From Eucommia ulmoides (Eukaryota > Streptophyta > Magnoliopsida > Garryales > Eucommiaceae): a stretch of DNA of 64,000 nt. The number at the start of each line of letters is the position of its first letter. Position 1 is the first letter of the stretch. The position numbers and the translations under genes are program-made. Below, piece by piece: positions 21,429 to 32,762 of the stretch. Where the stretch lies: NCBI GenBank assembly GCA_016647705.1, contig CM028335.1:39934712-39998711 (forward strand), written 5' to 3'. The notes beneath the pieces are model-generated. The model had not been told where the DNA came from and did not search any database. It worked only from the letters and a program-made list of their open reading frames with translations.

Positions 21429-22867
21429 TGTAGACACCGCATTTTGTCCTATTCTTTTTTGCTTTAACTAAAAAGTATTGAGTCTAAACCGAAAATTCAG
21501 ACAAACTTTAAACCATGTTTAAAGAGACGAATTCACCCCTTAGATTCTCATGTTTCATTTTTCATAATGTTTTAAATGAGAAACTACAAAAAAATTCGGC
21601 AATTTGGATAAATTCCGCCCTAAATAAAGTTTCGGGTTCAAATTGAAATTTCTAACAATTAATTAGGGACCACATTGATTAAATTGAAAGTGAATTTTCA
21701 TAAAATATCACTTTTGATAAATTTAATTTTGGATTCCACCCCTTAATTTTAAGAAATTTTCCCATTACACCTACTATTCATTTTGGCCTCAAAACTATAT
21801 TTTTTTTCGCCAGTTTCATCGAATTGACTACTAATTAAATGTTATTTTCAAAATTGGACATTCTAATATTAAGTTGGATAGGTTAATTTTATGTTTAGCA
21901 TTTCAATTTCATGAAAACACAAAAAAGAAAAAAAAATTGTATTTTATTTATAAAAAGTGTTCATAGCATTAATTTCACTTCATGTCCACCACCTTGGAAT
22001 AAGATGTAGTATTGGAATTCTAAATTAGAGTTCCATTAGTCATATTGGGAGTACCCCAAGTCATTACCTTGAATGGAAAGACTTAAGGACGTTGAAATTA
22101 AAAGTCAACCATACAATTCCCAATCTAGGGCACTAAAATGCACAATTGCACGAAATAAGAGGGTAGTTGTCCATCATGGGACAACTACCACTGCCTTTGG
22201 AGAGCTTACGTGGTCACTAGCGCACACATCCTAGCGAGTGTGCCACTTTCATTGCCTATATATAGATGGCCAAGTCCATCCATTTTATTGGCTCATGCAT
22301 GCTCATTCATACTCATACACTTGTATTATACTTGTCAAGACTCTCTTTCTCTCTCTAAATTACTCTCTCAAAATTTATTTTAGTTACTTATAGATTCTTA
22401 GAAAATAAAATCTCTACACAAAATATCAAAACAAAAGAAATAAGAAGAAGAAGGAGAAGGAGAGAGAAGGAGAAAGAGAAAAAGAAAAAGAACAAGGGAA
22501 AACTTCAAAGGTGAAAGGACTTCCTCCTTAGCAAGGTAAGTCTTCTAAACCCTCATTTTGTTTTTATACCCAACTAAAGGAGGATATAAAACCGACCTTA
22601 ACCTAAGAGGTTGTTCCCAAGTGAACACTAAAAACAAGTTCACTTTTTCGCATTTCATTTACGTTCATTTATTTTTCTGCACTTTACTTTATTGTTATTC
22701 ACATTTTATCTCTACGCCATTATGCACTTTACATTTTTCGTACTTTATTTTCCATCATTTACATTTTAGCATTTAACTTTCTGTCACTTACATTTCCTGT
22801 TCTACGTCTTTCCGCGCTTTAAATTTCTCGTATTTTTTTTCTGTTATATATACATATACATATAAAT

Positions 22868-22898
<31 letters not shown>

Positions 22899-23860
22899 TA
22901 TACTCACAAAAACATAAAATAAAATAAAAATTGAAAAAAAAAAAAAAAAACTTAGCCTAAAATAAGAACTTTAAATTGGGGGGGGGGGGGGGGGGGGGGG
23001 GGTTTCCATACCCCATTTCTAGGTTTCCCAAATTTAAGAGAAACTTGAAATAGTGGGCTAAGGAAAACCTTTTCCCCAAGTGATTTTAGTTAAGATTATC
23101 TTGGAAGAAATATGTATGTTTCATTTTAATTAACAAATAAGAAAGTGTCTTCTTCTTCTTCTTCTTCTTCTTTTTTTTTTTTTTTTTTTTTTTTTTGCTT
23201 AAAAAATAGAAAAATAGAAAAGAAAAAAAGTTTTTTATTTTGAAACTTTATTTCTTTGATTTTTCATATATAAACTTTGTCATAATAACCTAAGCTAAAA
23301 TCAAAACTCCCTAGGTACCAAACTTGTCGATTCATCCATAATCGGTAGGTGGTTTAGAAAGGGGGACATTTGGTATTTTATTTTACTTGTTTTTCATTTA
23401 TTCATTTTTTAAAGCTTTACCTCATTTGCATAAATAAAAATTGATAAGGGAAAAAGATTATGCTAGCCAACCAAACAAAAATCACTTGCATTTACTTTAA
23501 TTTAAAATATTTTGACATTAGGTACAGTTTTTGAACGGGTATCTTAGGGTGCCCAACACCTTCCCCGAGCGTAACTGACCACTGAACTTAAAAGAATACT
23601 CTGGTTAAAACCTACATTTTTTAGTCAAATTTGGACTATTAAATGTTTTTTTTTTTACAAAAACCCAATGACCTAGCATACATTTTAAAACCCAATGTTA
23701 GGTGACAACTCTATTTTTTTAATAAAATTCGATCCGAATAAAACGTTTTCAAAATCGACACCTAGAAAATCCCCTAATTGCTTTTTTAAAAAAATTGAAA
23801 ATAAAGCTTATCAAAAAGCATTTAAAAAAAAGATAAGTTTGTTTTCAAAAGGAACGAAAT
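21429..23860 (+). repeat. Tat/Ogre-type LTR (solo or truncated)
   Basis: It starts TGTAGACACCGCATTTTGTC, the characteristic start of a widespread plant Tat/Ogre LTR family. A TATA box (TGCCTATATATAGATGG, about 22252) lies 0.8 kb in, followed by a CT-rich leader, a splice-donor-like AGCAAGGTAAGTCTT (donor after 22535), (CA)n, a 24-bp poly-G run at about 22979-23002, a (TTC)n-poly-T tract and the late-LTR signature CCTTCCCCGAGCGTAACTG (near 23560) and GTTAGGTGACAACTC (near 23697). The right end is unclear (I use 23860), and no second LTR or coding region of this element lies in the window. Confidence 0.65.
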
Positions 23861-24474
23861 TAACATAACAAAACACGACACGAAAAAAGTCAGAGCATCC
23901 AAAAATCCTAGGAAGCATACAAGGTTTAGTTAATCTCCAGAGCAATCTCAGAAAATTTCAATAATCATAACTTGATAGAATTGAACACAATAAGTTTGAC
24001 AAACAAGTAACTGCGGGTTCTTGTTCCAAAATATTGTTGAATTCATGTTTATCGTGATTTAGAATAATCCGGTGTAGAAAACGTAAAAACCGAGAAGCAC
24101 TTGAATGTCCTAATATGATCGCTTAAGTGAACTTTAGTCGATAATAACATGGTAGAAATTGAAAATGAAATATGCACAAACGTATAAGAATGATACTTTA
24201 AAACACTAAGACTAAACTAAAATAAATAGAGGACGAGAAGGGAATAGAAGCCCATTTTGAACAAAGTAAATAACCCAGCATACACCAAAGAGAATCATCC
24301 GAAATCCGATACACCATATGAAAACCCCTCTACCCTATTTTGAAGAAGCTCGATCAAGTATCCTTATCTGAGATAATAGGAAAATACCCTATGATGGTTG
24401 GAAGAAAAGGGCACCTAACACAAAAGAAAAGAGATAAAGAAAGATAAGCATCACATCCCATACAACACTAAAAA
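23861..24474. other. Noncoding gap
   Basis: No domain or repeat ends recognised; moderate AT content. It could be leftover internal sequence of the Tat-type element, but nothing in it shows this. Confidence 0.4.
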
Positions 24475-24820
24475 CACTATAAGAGAAGAGAGATCTAGCA
24501 ACAATTTTTTTGGCGATGACATAATAATCGTATGAGACTATTGGCTACAAAAATTGAAAGTTGTAGCCAAATGTGAACACCTTTTGGCTATGAAATACAA
24601 ATTTGTAGCCATATATGATCAATAGGCGACGAAATTTGGAATTCATCGCGATTTATCATTCCAATTCTTGGGAGAAAAAAATAAATGTAAAGATAATTTT
24701 CATTTTGGTGTATTGGTGGCAAAAACATTTTGTTGCCAATTTAGCATGATAAATTTATACATTTTGTAACGAATTAAACTATTTCAACTCCGATTTTTTT
24801 TTTTCCCAACCAATGTCTCA
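24475..24820 (+). mobile_element. CACTA-like transposon end fragment
   Basis: It starts CACTATAAGAGAAGAGAG, close to the CACTACAAGAAA terminus of plant CACTA (En/Spm) elements. Subterminal motifs typical of that group follow: TTTTTTGGCGATGA, TTGGCTACAAAAATTG, GTTGTAGCCAA, TTGTAGCCATA, GGCGACGAAATTT and TTGGTGGCAAAAACA, in both orientations. The opposite terminus and the transposase are missing, so this is a left-end fragment or very small derivative. Confidence 0.5.
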
Positions 24821-24884
24821 GACCCTAATCTCCTAATCGTTTCTCATCCATTTTTCTCTGAGTCTCTGACCGGTACAACTTGGC

Positions 24885-25227
24885 CATCACAGTAGGCACC
24901 ACCTATCAAGAAAGGTCATGAAGCATCTTCTCGGCTAAAAGAACCACCAGGCCCGAAAGTTCAGATCCCATAAGGAAAAATAATGCCTCCTAGAAAAGCC
25001 ACCAGTATGATCAATTGGTGACTATGCCACTCCTCATAGCTACTCTAGAAGTCCTTATGCTGGCTATAGCCATGGTCGTCCGAAAACCACAATTGAAGTG
25101 TCTATCATGACAATAAACCATCAGCGCCATCCTTGTTAAAAGGTAAAAACTTCTTCTTAATACCCAAGGCTTGAGACAACCCACCCTTTGATGGTTGTAC
25201 GCGCGGAGGATTCCCATCCTCAACATA
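24885..25227 (-). pseudogene. Plant mobile domain-type relic, C-terminal part
   Basis: The minus strand reads, with stops, YVEDGNPPRVQPS, WFSDDHGYSQHKDF, SSYEEWHSHQLIILVAF and a hydrophobic stretch. It appears to continue the relic that breaks off at 26826, the two parts being separated by an LTR. The plant mobile domain (PF10536 type) is found in transposon-derived proteins; its molecular activity is unknown. The match rests on the general pattern, so the assignment of this half depends on the better-conserved other half. Confidence 0.4.
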
Positions 25228-26825
25228 TATAACTACTCGCAAGTGTACGACGTCAAAGTTTTAGTATAGTGTGATCGTTAAGATTGGGTTATCGTATCCA
25301 CAGGGATTGGTGTCGTTACTATCAAATACCGCGTTTGTCGTGACCTAATTTTATCTAGGCTAAAAACAAATGTATTTAATTAATTAAACTAATACTAATA
25401 TAACCTAAATTAACTACATTAATATACTAATATGTTTTAGGGTAAAGAATTGCCTAGGGATTAACATGTTTACAAATACGTGTTCGATCTTGATTTACTT
25501 ACGTTTACGGTGTTCGACCTATTTGACAATCTTGGTACGAAAACTCCACCGCTACCTCTCCCGAGTGTAAGACGAAGGAATACATGATTTCGAGTCAACG
25601 AAGAAGTCCTCCTAAATGTCTTAACGACCCTAGGTCACGTGAGTCTCGCCCAACATCATTGATTGTACACAATCCAACTCCCGACCGGGTCATTGGATCG
25701 TGCGTTGTATTTACCCTATCAACAATCTTCATTCTAAAACTCCTTCACCATTTCTCCCGAGTGTAAGACGAGGGATATAATGTGACTTCGTGTCAACGAA
25801 GAAGTCCCCCTCAACGTCTTAATGACCCTAGGTCGTGTGAGTCTTGCCCCAACGTCATCGATTGTCCACAATCCAAACCCCGACCGGGTTATAGAATCGT
25901 AGCGTTTGTTTACTCTAATCCGAATCCGGGGTTTGTCAAAATCCCGTATTCTCCACTTATCTAACTAAGCATGATAAACAAATAATATGATAAACACAAT
26001 CAAACTACGAAGAACAAACATAAACGCAACACCAAAATCATCCAAACAACGTATTTATAAATTATATCGTTAATCCCTACTACAATCCACATTTAACTCG
26101 TGGTCATAACCGTATAAACAAATAAGAATGAGCTAAACATGCTCACATGATCCTAAGTTAAAGAAATAAGAAAAAACAATTGAAGAACTTAACCTCGTTC
26201 GAAGATAAACCGCTAAGAACGCTCAACGATTGCTTTGCCATCTTCTCCACTTTGGGATATGAGCTCTACCTCTAAAACTCCTAAACCCTAGCATAAATAT
26301 GGCCTAAGGTGCCCAAATGGCCGGGAGGATCAAGAGAAGGGGAGAGGAGTGGGTATTTATAGACAAAATATCTAAAAAATATCCTAAAAAATATCTAGGC
26401 TATGCAGAGGGTCACCACTGTGGCCGTGGGATTTAGCGCCGTGACAGTGGGTAGGTTGGTTAGTTGATCGTCGTGGCGGTGAGGACAGTGATGGATTTGG
26501 AAAACATTCTGCTGGTTCACTACCTAGGCAGTGGGACTTCAGTAGCATTTGTTTTCTCAGCATTTTCACTGCCGCGGCGGAGGTCTGGACGCCGCAGTGG
26601 TGGGCTTCTTTCACAATTTTACCACCGTGTTTGTTTTTCCACCGTTCTTCGACCGTTTTTTGTTAATCTCATCATTTTCACTCTAGTTTCCTATCGTTTT
26701 TCCCCCCACACCTGATTTATACAAAAAGTAATAAAACTAAGTAAAATGTAATAAAAATACTATATAAACGCTCGAAAATTAACTTAATTCGGTTTGGAAA
26801 TATGTAGGTAAATCACACCTATCAA
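25228..26825 (-). repeat. Athila-like solo LTR
   Basis: On the minus strand it begins TGATAGGTGTGATTTACC and runs to ACTTGCGAGTAGTT. It shares layout and blocks with the LTRs of element X (AAGTGTACG, AGTTTTAGTA, CTCTCCCGAGTGTAA, a GC-rich block of CCGC/GCGG units at 26400-26620), so it is a related but distinct LTR. It stands alone inside a coding relic. It holds a 198-bp tandem duplication at 25548-25945. The left boundary is uncertain and no clean target-site duplication was found. Confidence 0.7.
25548..25945. repeat. 198-bp tandem duplication inside solo LTR
   Basis: The block CTCTCCCGAGTGTAAGACGA, GTCAACGAAGAAGTCC, GACCCTAGGTC, CGACCGGGT repeats at a distance of 198 bp, as TTCTCCCGAGTGTAAGACGA and so on. 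The unit occurs once in the LTRs of element X, so the duplication is private to this LTR. Confidence 0.7.
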
Positions 26826-27480
26826 TGGTATCACAGAAAATCGTAGAATTTCTCCTGATAGAGGTAGTCGAATAAGGAATGTGACCTCTTCTAGACACAG
26901 AGATAGTTGCACTCAATCAATCCCCAAGCATGAAAACGGAGAACCCCAGAAGTGGATTAGAGTCTTAAGTAAAGTTGCCTCCACATGAACACTCCGGAAT
27001 TCTATAATATGACCAATCTACTCCGTAGAAGCTCCGCCTTAGCCGAAGTCAACAACTCTAGCCATTCTAATAAGGGGAAACGACTGGGTTGGTGAAACAA
27101 GAATCTGAGAGGAAGAAGCGATGCAACCCTAGCAGTCGAACATGAAGTCGATAGATCCAAAACATTCCCTAAACAGGCCCACCAAGATAAATCATCAAGG
27201 GTAGGTATATATAAATGCGAGGTACACAAAATTGCTTTTAAAATGCTTGTCTCTAGCCTGGGCTAATCCTTCCGAACGAGGTCGTGCAGTAACACGACTA
27301 GATGTTTCCTCTCTAGGGGGGGAAATTGTTGGACTTCATATCCAGGCCTTTTCTCCCGAAGGAAGAGTCGTCTCTTTGCCTTTCTCTTGAGAAGAAAGTC
27401 GATGCCTAGTGCAACCCGACATGATAAATCCTGCCATGATAAGAAAATTCACGTATCCCAATCTAAAGTGAGCCTAAAAT
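26826..27480 (-). pseudogene. Plant mobile domain (PF10536-type) relic, N-terminal part
   Basis: The minus strand starts near 27440 with MAGFIMSGCTRHRLSS and, further on, reads RMARVVDFG, GHIIEFRSVHVEATLLKTL, IHFWGSPFSCLGID, VQLSLCLEEVTFLIRLPL, SGEILRFSVIP, interrupted by stops and frameshifts. The pattern 'LL.aLve.W..etHtFhlp.GE.t.tLedV..llgLp..Ge' is the core of the plant mobile domain, present in transposase-derived and retroelement-associated plant proteins. The relic ends abruptly at 26826 where the solo LTR begins, and seems to resume at 25227. What the protein did is not known. Confidence 0.6.
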
Positions 27481-27927
27481 AGTAATAAAAAATGTTTTCA
27501 TGTCTAAAACACCACCACCACCATATCAACTATTTCTAAGAAATATTTACTCGAGAAATCATGTCTTATTTCGCATAAATTGGTAAAATAAGGTTTCTAT
27601 GATATTTACTTTTGGAAAAAAAAAATGTCTCATTATATGTCAAAGTAAGGTTTAAGCAAATATCATGTTAAATTTATACTTCTTTCTTGAATAAAGGTGC
27701 TTGTTTTCTTTGTTTAGAAAATGGCAAAATATATATGCGAAAAGGAATAGTAAATACGATAGATAGAATAACATAAAGATAAGCCCTAATAATACACATA
27801 TATTTGCCATAAAGAATATACAAACATAATACACCATGTTGCCATAAAGAATATACAAACATAATACACCATGTAGTCCAAGACGATAGATATACAAAAA
27901 AAATAAACACATGATGTGTCTCAATAC

Positions 27928-27969
<42 letters not shown>

Positions 27970-28010
27970 CATATAGCAAAGAAAAAAAAAAAAAAAGGTC
28001 AAAAGCAAAA
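27481..28010. other. Low-complexity noncoding stretch
   Basis: It contains a 35-bp direct duplication (TGCCATAAAGAATATACAAA and following, at about 27805 and 27840) and a poly-A run of more than 35 bases (about 27929-27966), with a second A-run at 27980. Open frames on the minus strand here are poly-Phe artefacts. Confidence 0.6.
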
Positions 28011-28970
28011 ATCAACAATCTGAAGTAGAAGGTGGCTCCTGACCAGCAGACTCTCACGAACCCCCAGCCTATGGAATCGGTGTCTTAAGTGGAATCAACA
28101 CCTCTACTGCAACAAACAGGGTAGTCCCAGGGGTTGAAGTGGGAACCTCAGCCGAAGGACTCAAAGTCCATAAAGAAGCTAACTCTACAAGAAGCCAATC
28201 AACCTCCTGGCGCAGGTCATCCCTCTCTGCTCTGACAGCCTCTAACTCAGCCTTTGGTACCACACTAACAGCATTGCGACCTACCCAAAATACAAAAAAT
28301 CGATGCCCTAACATAGTACCACCAACCAAGGAAGCAATATCTGTCTGTGGGCCAATAAACACCCAGGCATTCATAGCCATGATCAATCCGCAAAGCACAA
28401 ATGCTCAAGAAATCTCTGAAATCGCATCCCACTAAAAATGATCGATAATTGATATACATCGAAAGTAAGAGCTCGATCTCGAAATGGTAAGGGGACATGA
28501 TCCTCCTCCTCGAGATCCTCATCCAGAAAATCCTCAGGATGATCCTCCTCTAGCATCTCATCATCGAAAGGCGCATCATCAGGATTAGCCGCCTGCTCTA
28601 CCTCCTCTGTTGTACCATCCACAAAGTCTCGACGCTCCACCTCGCTAGATGGCCCCTTCATCTTGCACCCCATCAAACAAGGCTCCATCGGTGCTCACTC
28701 CGTCATGGGAACTAAAGCCGAAGCCTCCATCATATCTGTCATCTATATTCCCTCCATCACATTAATGAAAGTTGAAGTATCCATCGATATCAGAGTTGCT
28801 ACCACGTCCCGAGTATGGCCTAAAGTTGCAGGAACTGTAACACTCACGCAACCACAAGCACGCTGCGAAGTATGCTCGCGAGCCTCTGAAGAATCCAACA
28901 ACGCCACGGCCTTCCCATGTGAGTGGGAAAGATGATGACCACCACTACCAAAAGATCATAATTCAGACAT
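28011..28970 (-). pseudogene. Degraded coding relic with acidic and coiled-coil parts
   Basis: Minus-strand frames from about 28970 read MSELWSFGSGGHHLSH, MEPCLMGCKMKGPSSEVER, a highly acidic part (DDEMLEEDHPEDFLDEDLEE, 28570-28500), FRDRALTFDVYQLS, then MAMNAWVFIGPQTDIASLV and VPKAELEAVRAERDDLRQEV (28250-28190), a heptad-type coiled coil, ending near 28069. Frames change between these parts. I do not recognise a named family. Acidic plus coiled-coil architecture and its position next to the mobile-domain relic on the same strand suggest another transposon-associated plant ORF, possibly the same antisense-ORF type as at 1-2173. Confidence 0.4.
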
Positions 28971-29104
28971 CCTGGGAAGGTACGCACCAACAACCCAAGG
29001 AAAAGGGGAAACAAATTATGATTATATTAAAGAACAAAACAAGGCAAGAGTCTATCACTCAGATAAAAATGTTATAATCCCGAACGATTCAATGTATAAA
29101 CTAA

Positions 29105-29662
29105 GGTCCCGTTTGGTAACCATTTCCATTCCAGAAATTCCCATTCCATTCCTAGATTTTTGGGAATTCTGTTTGGAAATAGCGTTTGGTAATTTTTGTT
29201 TCCGTTTCCATTTCATTCCCATTTGAGAATTGTGCCTACTTTTTTCTTAAGAAATGAGAAATAAAAAAAAGTTGTTTCTCATTATTCCCATTCCATTCCC
29301 AAAACACATGGTCACTATTCACCTACCGGCCGACCACCGTCCGCCGCCGTCGGTCGCCGGTTGCCGTCCGCCGCCGCTGCCCCCCGGCCATCTCCGGCGA
29401 CCGTCGCCGGTCACCGTCCTGCCGGAAATCTTCCGGCCGTCGCCGGCGCCACCGCCATCAGGCCAAAACAGAAAGAAAAGAAAAAAAAAAAAAAAAAAAA
29501 GAAGATTTTAGGATAAAATCGTTACCAAACACAATTCCCTTCCCAAAACAAGAAAAAAATTATCGTTACCAAACGCGATTCTACTCCAAAACAATAAATA
29601 AATTCTTATCCCATCTCATCCCACTGCTGGAATGGAAACAGAAATAGTTACCAAACGCCACC
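29105..29662. mobile_element. Tourist/Harbinger-type MITE, copy 1
   Basis: It starts GGTCCCGTTTGGTAACC and ends GGTTACCAAACGCCACC-like (here AGTTACCAAACGCCACC), with the 3-bp duplication TAA on both sides (29102-29104, 29663-29665). A second copy at 47660-48394 shares ends and most of the interior. The middle is unusual: a GC-rich CCGCCG/GGCCGTCGCCGG block (29330-29465) followed by a poly-A run (29477-29500). TAA duplication and G-rich TIRs fit PIF/Harbinger (Tourist) MITEs. No transposase. Confidence 0.85.
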
Positions 29663-30335
29663 TAAAGTACTCATTTCCCTAAATTAGACTATCCAGTCCA
29701 AAATACCAAAAATTCTCCAAATTTTAAATAAAATTCAACACTCCCGCCTCTAGTTTTAATCCTAGCCAAATGACCTAATAATTCACCAATCACACCAAAA
29801 GAAATTTTTTCCCACACACTCCAACTCAATTACAGAATAAAATGATTTCATCTACTGACCATCAAGTAAAATCGATAAGAGAAGCACTACACATGATTAA
29901 ATCATAATAAAACTACCAAGAATTAACATCTATGAAATGGAAACAAAAGAAGCTCTCATAATATTGAGGAGCGCGCCGAAAATGAGCGAAAGATCCAAAA
30001 ACCCGTTATCCCAAAATTGGAGCAACAATGAGGCATGGAAATACCATACAATCAATATATCACAACCAAGAATAAAAATACCATATAAAAGGCTCAAATA
30101 CGGAGAGGAAAAAAAAAAAAGAACCGCGCGACATTTTCAACCCGCTAGCTTGGCACGTTTGGAGCGATCAATAACATCAAATATCTTACCAAAATCACCT
30201 AAAGGCATGTTCCTAACATATATCAAACTTGAAAAATGGATTAAAAAGAGAATTGCAATGACATAGGCTAGAAACGCCACTTTACCATAGGGTGTCATAA
30301 AAACCTTAATTTTTTGCATTTTCAACTATCAAACA
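29663..30335. other. Noncoding gap with one small minus-strand frame
   Basis: AT-rich. The minus strand at 30137-30325 has a 62-codon frame with one hydrophobic segment (VAFLAYVIAILFLIHFSSLIYV) and a basic end; only its protein-like composition speaks for it and I do not recognise it. It could be a fragment of a transposon-associated ORF cut by the LTR at 30336. Confidence 0.35.
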
Positions 30336-32501
30336 TGTTAGCCCAAAGAACTACCCAAGAGAAAGGTGAATTGAGTAGATAAAAAATTTAAACAATTAAA
30401 CACAAATTCTCAATTATCCTAAATTGATTATTATCATGATTAGTAGCGAAAATGTGTTTAATCTAAATGCAAACCCAAACAATTCAGAAAAGAATAAACA
30501 ATACAACACACAAAGATTTATCCTACTTCGGCAAACTATTCTTACCTAAGTCCAGTCCCCCGAGATCCACGGAGATTCGCAATCCACTAAACCTTAATTC
30601 CTTTCTCAGGTAGGAATCAAACCTATGCAATCTTTTTACAGGCTGAAAACTAACCTAATTTTTTTCTGAGACTCAGAATCAAACCCTAACTATCCTGATT
30701 CTTTTCGCAAGCTCTGAATCAACTTTTATAACCTTGATTCTTTTTACAGGTCAGAATCAACTTATACACACATGATTCGTTTATAGGTTAAGAATCAATT
30801 TACCACTATTACACTATTCTTTTCGCAGACATAAGACGAACCTTTACAATCACACTTAATTCAATTACAGGAAGAATTAAAATCTAATCTTTTCAAGATA
30901 AATGAATAACCTAACCTTTTATGGGACAAAGATCAAATCCTAATTTTTTTCATGGGAAAAAAATCAAAACCCTAACTACCCTAATTAGACACCGATCTAA
31001 ACGTGTCTAATCCACTCAAACTCGCAAATACAAAAAATGATAAGTTTCTTACCACAAGGAGCTTCTATCACCATAATATAATACTCAATTAATGGTCAAA
31101 ATAAAAGTTATGTAGATATAATGTGAGGTAAAATAAATCTGATTATGAAAAACAAACAGGTAGCACAAAAGTAGCACATAGTCTAATAATTAATAAAAAT
31201 CATTTAAAAGATTTTCAAGAATTAAATTCAAAAATAATTTTTTTAATATGCCTTAACCAAGTAATGAATTATAAATAATCTAAGAAAGAAATAAATAGAG
31301 ATTGGAAGGATCTCACCAGGATTCACCAAAAGCAAGAATGATTTCAAAATAAGAAACGCAAACATTAAGTGTTTTAGATCAAGAACTTGAATATAATATG
31401 CCTTACAAATCTCAACAATAATATCTCTCTTAGAAAGCATAAATTTGATTGCTTATGATGTGTTAAAATCCAATCCCACAGGTCTCTATAAATAAACCTA
31501 AACTAGATCTCCAACGGTTAGTTTTCAAATATTATGTCACTAAATGACACCCCAAGATCCCATATATCATATATGTTTGAAATAGATCTTTTTTTCATTT
31601 AAAACTATTCTTGGAAAATCTTATTTTGGTCCTTAAAATATTTTTTAAATCGAAATCCATTGAGATAGGAAGAGTTGCCTCACTTTAATTAAAAGAATAT
31701 TAAAATAAATAGCACAAATAATTAGGGATTACATATCTCATAGTTGTTAACGAAAATAATTCAAAATCCCTAAAAAAATCCCTTGGAATCATAAAAAACA
31801 GAAATGATTGACCAAAACAACTTCAATCAAAGAATTTGATTGAAGACGTTGGTCGACTAACTTACAGCCCGTCGATTGACCGACTCTACGTAATGATCAC
31901 CTGATGATTACACTAATCCGATCGATTGGCCAATTAGATCAGATTCGTCCCAATCCTTACTTTTCAGCTACTGTTCTCATCGGTTGATCGACCCATCTTG
32001 CTGGTTAACCGAATGGATTATTAAGTCACCCATTCTACTTCCAAAACTCGTTGTTTTGATTAGTCGACCGACCACTTTCGCCGGTTAACCAAATCGACTA
32101 AAAACTTATCATTTTAAGCGTTAAAACTAATTTTTCAATTAGGTCCTTAACCAAAACCATTTCACGTATTTAGCACATTGAAAAACACACTTTAAACTCA
32201 TAAATTAACCACAACAAAGATAAGATTAATTCATTTAAAAGTGTCGTGTGTGATTCTAATTCTAGTTGCATTAAGAGTATCTAAGCAAAGAATTATTTTC
32301 ACCTACTTGTCTTCAATATCTTCAAAACCCTTTACATCTTCATCATTTCCATTGTGCTCCCGTTACATTTTTCTTGACGACTCTTCTTCAATGATTTCTT
32401 TTCTTAAATTATATGGACTTATAAATCTGAATCACTTAGTAAAAACATTAGTTCCATAAAACATCAATACTTAATTGTCCATCAAAATATTGAAATCAAC
32501 A
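30336..32501 (-). repeat. 3' LTR of Copia element B (SIRE-like)
   Basis: On the plus strand it runs from TGTTAGCCCAAAGAACTAC to TTGAAATCAACA; on the minus strand it is TGTTGATTT...GGGCTAACA. It is homologous to the LTRs at 32763, 38639 and 57488 (shared start TGTTGGCCCAGTGAGCTACCC, shared GTCGAC-rich block, shared end CATCAAAATCTT..GATCAACA), but more diverged. The next bases on the internal side (ATCTCCTCATTTTTTTATG) are the counterpart of the polypurine tract of elements A and C. Confidence 0.8.
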
Positions 32502-32762
32502 ATCTCCTCATTTTTTTATGATAACAATTAACTTTGATATTTTCTCACATATAATGTAACCACACTCCCCCTCAATCTGAGGATAGGTATTTAAACTCAT
32601 TTAAGGGCCATTAGTGAAAAATATAAAAAATTGAAATTTCTTCAATATAATTTCCGAAAGATTTATCTCCCTTTATAAATGCAATGATTTGGAGAACAAA
32701 TGTCCTAAACATCATTTTCTCTCCCTTTTTCATCTCAAAAAGTGGGGGTGGAGGATCAAAAC
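32502..32762 (-). other. 3' untranslated part of Copia B, with PPT
   Basis: ATCTCCTCATTTTTTTATGA (PPT on the minus strand) and the downstream CCACACTCCCCCTCAATCTGA correspond to the region between pol and LTR in elements A (34766 on) and C (59599 on). It stops at GGAGGATCAAAAC, where element A is inserted, and its continuation is at 40681. Confidence 0.7.

Noticed and set aside
27652-28057. 118- and 127-codon minus-strand frames
   Set aside because: Poly-Phe stretches from the poly-A/T tract; no domain.
30137-30325. 62-codon minus-strand frame with a hydrophobic segment as a small membrane protein gene
   Set aside because: No promoter, leader or neighbour supports a gene, and it lies against an LTR boundary; left as an unexplained frame.
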